Below are positions 6,564-9,948 of a stretch of DNA of 9,948 bases, piece by piece (the first letter of the stretch is position 1; each line of letters begins with the position of its first letter). The position numbers and the translations under genes were made by a program. A model generated the notes under the pieces. That model saw only the letters and a list, made by a program, of their open reading frames with translations. It did no database searches and was not told the origin of the DNA. The DNA comes from an uncultured Christensenella sp. (GTDB lineage Bacteria > Bacillota > Clostridia > Christensenellales > Borkfalkiaceae), in assembly GCA_905212395.1 (NCBI GenBank), contig CAJMEI010000026.1, positions 1 through 9,948 on the forward strand, read 5' to 3'.

Positions 6564-8246
6564 ATGGATTATAAAAAATACGTTGCCGAAAAACTTGCGA
6601 CTAAGGACTTAGCGGAAAACGAAATAACCGAGTTGTTAAGCGTTCCGCCCGATTTAGAAAAGGGGGATTTAACGCTTCCTTGCTTTAAACTTGCCAAAGT
6701 TTTAAGAAAAAGTCCCGTAGTTATCGCAAACGAATTAAAAAGCGTTTTCGAGGGCGACGTAAATTTTTCCGCCGTTGAAAGCGTAAACGGTTACTTAAAT
6801 TTCAAGTTTAACAGGGCAAGTTTTGCCACGCAAGTTTTAGCGGACGTTTTATCGGGTAAAGAAAAATACGGCTCGTCAGATATGGGAAAAGGGAAAACTA
6901 TTTGTATAGATTATTCTTCCGTAAACATAGCAAAACCTTTCCACATAGGACATTTGTCCACTACCGTAATCGGCGGAAGCTTATATAAAATTTTTGAGTT
7001 TTTAGGATATAAAGTCGTAGGAATAAATCACCTTGGCGACTACGGAACGCAGTTCGGAAAAATGATTTGCGCCTATAAACTTTGGGGAGATAGGCAAGCT
7101 GTAGAAAAGGGCGGAGTTAAGGAGTTAATGCGCCTATACGTTCGTTTTCACGAAGAAGCAAAACAAAATCCCGAGCTTGATGATAAGGCGAGAGAGTACT
7201 TTAAAAACATAGAAAACGGTTGTAAAGAAGAAAACGAATTGTTTACTTGGTTTAAAGATATTACTTTAAAAGAAGTTAAAAAAATTTATGAAAAATTAAA
7301 CATAAAATTCGATTCTTACGCAGGCGAAAGTTTTTATAACGACAAAATGCAACCCGTTATAGACGAACTTACCGAAAAAGGATTGTTAGTTGAAAGCGAC
7401 GGGGCAAAAGTAGTAAAGCTTGACGATTTCGGAATGCCTCCTTGCATAATTCTGCGTTCGGACGGGGCAAGTTTATACGCTACAAGAGATTTAGCCGCCG
7501 CTTTATACCGTAAAAAAACTTACGACTTTTATAAATGTTTGTACGTGGTTGCTTATCAGCAGGATTTACATTTCAAACAGTTTTTTAAAGCTTTGGATTT
7601 AATGGGTAAAAAATGGGCGAAAGATATGGTTCACGTATCTTTCGGAATGGTTTCGTTAGAAGACGGAGCTATGAGTACAAGAGAGGGTAAAGTAGTTCTT
7701 CTAGAAGACGTATTGAATAAAGCCGTTGAAAAATGCCTAAATATTATCAACGAAAAAAATCCGAATTTGGAAGATAAAGAAAAAGTTGCCGAAACGGTTG
7801 GAATAGGAGCGGTTATTTTCGGAACGTTGTTTAGTAGCAGAATAAAAGATATAACTTTTTCCTATGACAAAATTCTTAATTTTGACGGAGAAACAGGGCC
7901 TTACGTTCAGTATACTTGCGCGCGCTGTAAAAGCGTTTTGAGAAAATCGGGAGAAATAGAGAATTATAAAACGGATAGCGTAAACGATGAAGAATATTCA
8001 TTAACGTTGCTGTTATCACGTTTTCCCGAAATAGTTATGCAATCTGCGGAAAAATACGAACCTAGTATAATTACAAGGTATAGCGTAGATTTGGCGCAGG
8101 CATATAACAAGTTTTATTTTGATTGCAGAATATTAGGGGAAGAAGATAACGTTAAAAATTACCGTTTAGCATTAACAAAAGCTACGCTTACCGTGTTAAC
8201 TAACTCATTAAAACTTTTAGGAATAGGCGTTCCCGAAAAAATGTAA
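6564..8246 (+). CDS. argS: Arginyl-tRNA synthetase
   Basis: A class I aminoacyl-tRNA synthetase that attaches arginine to tRNA-Arg. With the start at 6564 it has 560 residues, the normal length. The N-terminal Arg-specific domain (about 1-85) is followed by NIAKPFHIGH with the HIGH motif at 127-130. The second signature loop appears as GAMSTREGKVV (about 368-378), the variant in which this family lacks the classic KMSKS lysines. The C-terminal DALR anticodon-binding domain starts near YVQYTCARCKSVL and ends LLGIGVPEKM. GGAG at 6554-6557 sits six bases before ATG 6564, but only three before ATG 6561 and after the TTG at 6552, so 6564 is preferred. The gene is monocistronic, between its own promoter and the hairpin at 8309-8344. 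Confidence 0.98.
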   Translation: MDYKKYVAEKLATKDLAENEITELLSVPPDLEKGDLTLPCFKLAKVLRKSPVVIANELKSVFEGDVNFSAVESVNGYLNFKFNRASFATQVLADVLSGKEKYGSSDMGKGKTICIDYSSVNIAKPFHIGHLSTTVIGGSLYKIFEFLGYKVVGINHLGDYGTQFGKMICAYKLWGDRQAVEKGGVKELMRLYVRFHEEAKQNPELDDKAREYFKNIENGCKEENELFTWFKDITLKEVKKIYEKLNIKFDSYAGESFYNDKMQPVIDELTEKGLLVESDGAKVVKLDDFGMPPCIILRSDGASLYATRDLAAALYRKKTYDFYKCLYVVAYQQDLHFKQFFKALDLMGKKWAKDMVHVSFGMVSLEDGAMSTREGKVVLLEDVLNKAVEKCLNIINEKNPNLEDKEKVAETVGIGAVIFGTLFSSRIKDITFSYDKILNFDGETGPYVQYTCARCKSVLRKSGEIENYKTDSVNDEEYSLTLLLSRFPEIVMQSAEKYEPSIITRYSVDLAQAYNKFYFDCRILGEEDNVKNYRLALTKATLTVLTNSLKLLGIGVPEKM

Positions 8247-8308
8247 TTTTATAAACGAAAACCGTCGGTTTAATAATAAAAACTGCTGGTTTAAATTGAG
8301 AAAAATGT

Positions 8309-8344
8309 AAAACCTACCCGTTGCATAGGCAACGGGTAGGTTTT
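8309..8344. terminator. Bidirectional hairpin terminator between argS and the small minus-strand gene
   Basis: A perfect 16-bp stem, AAAACCTACCCGTTGC (8309-8324) with its complement (8329-8344), and loop ATAG. A run of five T (8341-8345) ends the plus-strand copy. On the minus strand it is followed by TTTTACATTTTT. It therefore fits termination of both argS and the convergent small gene, whose stop is 14 bases away. Confidence 0.9.
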
Positions 8345-8358
8345 TCGGAAAAAAGATA

Positions 8359-8532
8359 TTACTTACCTTTTTTCTCGGTTTTGTTATCCCTTTCTTCGGA
8401 AAGCTTTTCGATTTTTGCTAATAAATCTTCTTGCGAGTTGATAACTACTTTTCTCATTTTGCAAGAATTAGCCACGATTAAAGCTCCGCCGAGCATACCG
8501 AGAGATAACCCGAAAATAAATGCTTTTTCCAT
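8359..8532 (-). CDS. Small single-span membrane protein, function unknown
   Basis: A 57-residue protein. A glycine-rich hydrophobic segment (about residues 4-21, FIFGLSLGMLGGALIVA) is followed by a basic stretch (KMRK) and a charged, helical, lysine/glutamate-rich tail ending EKKGK. This predicts one membrane helix with a cytoplasmic tail. GGAGG ends four bases before the ATG (plus-strand 8537-8541 region), one of the best ribosome sites in the window, and a promoter and a terminator bracket the gene. The layout resembles YtxH-like small envelope proteins of Bacillota, but I do not recognise a family. Longer frames on the other strand here are less credible because they read through the terminator hairpin and lack a ribosome site. 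Confidence 0.8.
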   Translation of the reverse strand: MEKAFIFGLSLGMLGGALIVANSCKMRKVVINSQEDLLAKIEKLSEERDNKTEKKGK

Positions 8533-8544
8533 TTTTCCTCCGTA

Positions 8545-8575
8545 TTTAGCGTTTTTGCTAATTTTTTTAGCGTTT
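8545..8575. repeat. Direct repeat TTTAGCGTTT, two copies 21 bases apart
   Basis: TTTAGCGTTT occurs at 8545-8554 and 8566-8575, 21 bases (two helical turns) apart, with an inverted GCTAA (8557-8561) between them. The repeats lie in the predicted leader of the small minus-strand gene. They could be a protein-binding site or, in RNA, alternative small hairpins; chance in AT-rich DNA is possible. Confidence 0.4.
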
Positions 8576-8577
8576 CC

Positions 8578-8595
8578 GCCTATAAAAGTATAGGC
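8578..8595. promoter_or_regulatory. Palindrome over the -10 of the small minus-strand gene
   Basis: GCCTATA (8578-8584) and TATAGGC (8589-8595) form a 7-bp inverted repeat with a 4-base centre. It covers the predicted -10 (8587-8592) and start point of the minus-strand promoter, as an operator for a dimeric repressor would. No run of T follows on either strand, so it is not a terminator. Confidence 0.35.
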
Positions 8596-8616
8596 AAAAA
8601 ATGTCTTTTAATACAA
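8587..8616 (-). promoter_or_regulatory. Predicted promoter of the small minus-strand gene
   Basis: On the minus strand, TTGTAT (plus-strand 8611-8616), an 18-base spacer and TATACT (plus-strand 8587-8592). The start would be near 8580, giving a leader of about 48 bases before ATG 8532. Confidence 0.5.
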
Positions 8617-8632
8617 ATTTAAGGAAATTGCG

Positions 8633-8661
8633 TTGTAATTTTTTAAACGATATGGTAAAAT
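8633..8661 (+). promoter_or_regulatory. Predicted ruvX promoter with extended -10, abutting the start codon
   Basis: TTGTAA (8633-8638), a 17-base spacer, and TAAAAT (8656-8661) preceded by TGG. This is the same architecture as the argS promoter. A start seven bases downstream falls at about 8668, next to the ruvX ATG at 8669, so almost no 5' leader is expected. Confidence 0.65.
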
Positions 8662-8668
8662 AAGTTTT

Positions 8669-9094
8669 ATGATAATTTTAGCGTTAGATATAGGCGATAA
8701 GCGTATAGGAATTGCAAAGAATACTATTATAGACGATTTAGCGTTGCCTTTGGAAACTTTGCATAGAAAAAATTTAACTTACGACTTAAACTATATAAAA
8801 GATTTAGTGGAAAAATACGGAGCTGAACGTTTAGTTTGCGGGCTTCCCGTAAATTTTGACGGAAGCGAAAGCGTTCAAACCGTGAAAACTCAATTTTTTA
8901 TAGATAAGTTAAAAGAAGTTTTGACCATTCCGATTGACACTATGGACGAAAGGTGTACCACTATGCAGGCAAAAGACGTTTTGTTGGAAGCAGACGTGTC
9001 GAGAAAAGATAGAAAATTATATATAGATAAAATTTCAGCGTTATATATTTTAAACGATTATCTAACAAAATTAAAAAACGGAGATAAAAAATGA
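8669..9094 (+). CDS. ruvX: RuvX/YqgF family RNase H-fold nuclease (pre-16S rRNA processing; putative Holliday junction resolvase)
   Basis: A 141-residue cytoplasmic RNase H-fold protein of usual length. It begins MIILALDIGDKRIGIA with the first catalytic aspartate at residue 7, then CGLPVNFDGSES (57-68), DERCTT (93-98, the family's DERLTT motif with Leu replaced by Cys), and a last acidic site at Asp120 in DKISALYIL. Family members mature the 5' end of 16S rRNA and were earlier proposed as Holliday junction resolvases. There is no Shine-Dalgarno sequence before the ATG and the promoter is directly adjacent, suggesting leaderless initiation. The stop overlaps the next gene by four bases. In Bacillota this gene often follows alaS and ireB; neither is here, and argS and a small membrane gene take their place. 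Confidence 0.95.
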   Translation: MIILALDIGDKRIGIAKNTIIDDLALPLETLHRKNLTYDLNYIKDLVEKYGAERLVCGLPVNFDGSESVQTVKTQFFIDKLKEVLTIPIDTMDERCTTMQAKDVLLEADVSRKDRKLYIDKISALYILNDYLTKLKNGDKK

Positions 9095-9366
9095 GCGAAA
9101 AAGAAGAAAATTTAAACGAAGTAGAACTTACTAATTCCGACGGAGAAACGGCAGTGTTTTCTCATATTATAACCGTTGAATACGACGGCGGATATTACAG
9201 CGCGTTCGAGCCGAAAGACCAAGTAGACGGAATAGAAGACGGCGAGTTTGTGGTATTTAAACTACATCCCGATACGGACGAAATGGAGTTTATAGACGAC
9301 GAAGACTTATTAGACAAAGTTTGCGAAGTAATTTACGACGCGTTAGACGAAGAAGAAAACGAATAG
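9091..9366 (+). CDS. DUF1292 family protein (YrzB-like)
   Basis: A 91-residue, strongly acidic cytoplasmic protein with the DUF1292 layout: EVELTNSDGETAVFSHIITV, then YYSAFEP, EFVVFKLHPD and a Glu/Asp-rich tail containing FIDDEDLLDKV. Its function is not established. It commonly sits directly behind ruvX in Bacillota, and here the ATGA overlap (9091-9094) points to coupled translation. GGAGATAAAA before its ATG lies within the end of ruvX. The length is normal. The gene's own stop (9364-9366) overlaps the AGGAG ribosome site of the following membrane protein gene. Confidence 0.92.
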   Translation: MSEKEENLNEVELTNSDGETAVFSHIITVEYDGGYYSAFEPKDQVDGIEDGEFVVFKLHPDTDEMEFIDDEDLLDKVCEVIYDALDEEENE

Positions 9367-9376
9367 GAGTAAAATA

Positions 9377-9948
9377 ATGGATAAAGTATTTGAGAAAATA
9401 AATAACTTGTTTAATTTTGAAAGTAAAAAAAGAAAACTTTTATATTGTTTTTGTATTACTTTTCTGTTAGGAATTCTAGGCTATGCTTTTTCGTTTTTCC
9501 ATCCTTCAACAACTCTGGACGCCTGTTTATTTGATTATTCAACGGATGAAACTCATTTGTATTCTATCGGAAGATTCGTTCAAAATTGGTATAACAACGT
9601 TGTAGCAACGTATAGGGTAGAGTTTTTAGGGGGAATTATTTGGTTAACGCTGATTTCTTTGTGTTTATATTATACCGATAGCCTATTCGATTTAAATAAT
9701 AAATTTTTTATTTTAGTTCTATCTGCCTGTATTTTGTTTTCAGGTTTATCTATAAGAAGTATAAATTATTTTCCATTTGCCAATCCATTATTCGTATTAA
9801 GTTTATTATTAGGAATAATAGCTGTATATTGTTTTAGAAAATGTGCGAGGGGAAGGTATGTTTCATTTGTACTGTTTACTGTTTTAGCGATAGGATTGTA
9901 CCAAAATGCCGTTTGTATATCGTTTGGTTTGTTATGTATTACTACCAT
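9377..9948 (+). CDS. GtrII-like membrane glucosyltransferase, N-terminal part (runs off the window)
   Basis: An open frame of 190 codons from ATG 9377 to the window edge, with no stop. AGGAG at 9365-9369 lies seven bases before the ATG and overlaps the stop of the DUF1292 gene. The N-terminus (about 20 residues) is charged. It is followed by a helix (LLYCFCITFLLGILGYAF), an extracytoplasmic loop with YSIGRFVQNWYNN, and at least four more hydrophobic helices, including one beginning FVLFTVLAIGLYQNAV. The position and form of GRF-xx-WY and the later LYQ resemble the GtrII family, which adds glucosyl groups from a polyprenyl carrier to surface polysaccharide on the outer face of the membrane. 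Assignment from half a protein is moderate. It uses more AGG, AGT and TCT codons than ruvX, hinting at later acquisition behind a housekeeping operon. Confidence 0.7.
   Translation, partial: MDKVFEKINNLFNFESKKRKLLYCFCITFLLGILGYAFSFFHPSTTLDACLFDYSTDETHLYSIGRFVQNWYNNVVATYRVEFLGGIIWLTLISLCLYYTDSLFDLNNKFFILVLSACILFSGLSIRSINYFPFANPLFVLSLLLGIIAVYCFRKCARGRYVSFVLFTVLAIGLYQNAVCISFGLLCITT

Noticed and set aside
8321..8593. 90-codon plus-strand frame after argS
   Set aside because: It begins in the loop side of the terminator hairpin and is antisense to the small minus-strand gene, which has a far better ribosome site and a plausible protein.
9766..9948. Minus-strand frame at the window end
   Set aside because: It is antisense to the GtrII-like gene, which has a ribosome site and a consistent membrane-protein pattern up to the edge.
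1..9948. CRISPR array, tRNA or rRNA genes, insertion sequences, phage attachment sites
   Set aside because: I saw no regularly spaced repeats, cloverleaf-like segment, rRNA-like stretch, transposase motif or terminal inverted repeats in the window.

Overview
The window is AT-rich bacterial DNA, most likely from a member of the Bacillota (Clostridia-like). The best clue is the pair ruvX followed by a DUF1292 gene with a 4-base overlap, an arrangement typical of that phylum. Good AGGAG-type ribosome sites and consensus promoters with 17-base spacers agree with this. The species cannot be named from the sequence alone.

Left part (1 to 5165, all on +): the distal end of a cell-surface polysaccharide locus. 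It holds the tail of an unidentified upstream gene that seems frameshifted, a Wzx-like flippase, a LicD-family phosphotransferase, rfbB and rfbD (two of the four dTDP-L-rhamnose genes; rfbA and rfbC are not here), and the wreck of a 2-aminoethylphosphonate (AEP) pathway. The wreck is the first ~143 codons of phnW (AEP transaminase) joined directly to the last ~82 codons of phosphonopyruvate decarboxylase. It has an ATA where the start codon should be and two single-A deletions. Together these suggest that a rhamnose-containing surface glycan was once made with phosphonate decoration, and that this capacity is lost or being lost.

Middle part (5166 to 8668): housekeeping DNA. ychF (-) and argS (+) are divergent from a 125-base intergenic region carrying two back-to-back promoters. 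Each gene ends at a strong hairpin that can serve both strands. A 57-codon gene on the minus strand, with one membrane helix, lies between argS and ruvX and has its own promoter and a very good ribosome site.

Right part (8669 to 9948, +): ruvX, the DUF1292 gene and the first ~190 codons of a GtrII-like membrane glucosyltransferase, packed as one operon. The ruvX promoter lies so close to its ATG, with no Shine-Dalgarno sequence, that the transcript is predicted to be leaderless.

The most notable points are the phnW/ppd chimeric pseudogene, the foldable intergenic segment before rfbB, the predicted leaderless ruvX start, and the small membrane-protein gene with a palindrome over its promoter.
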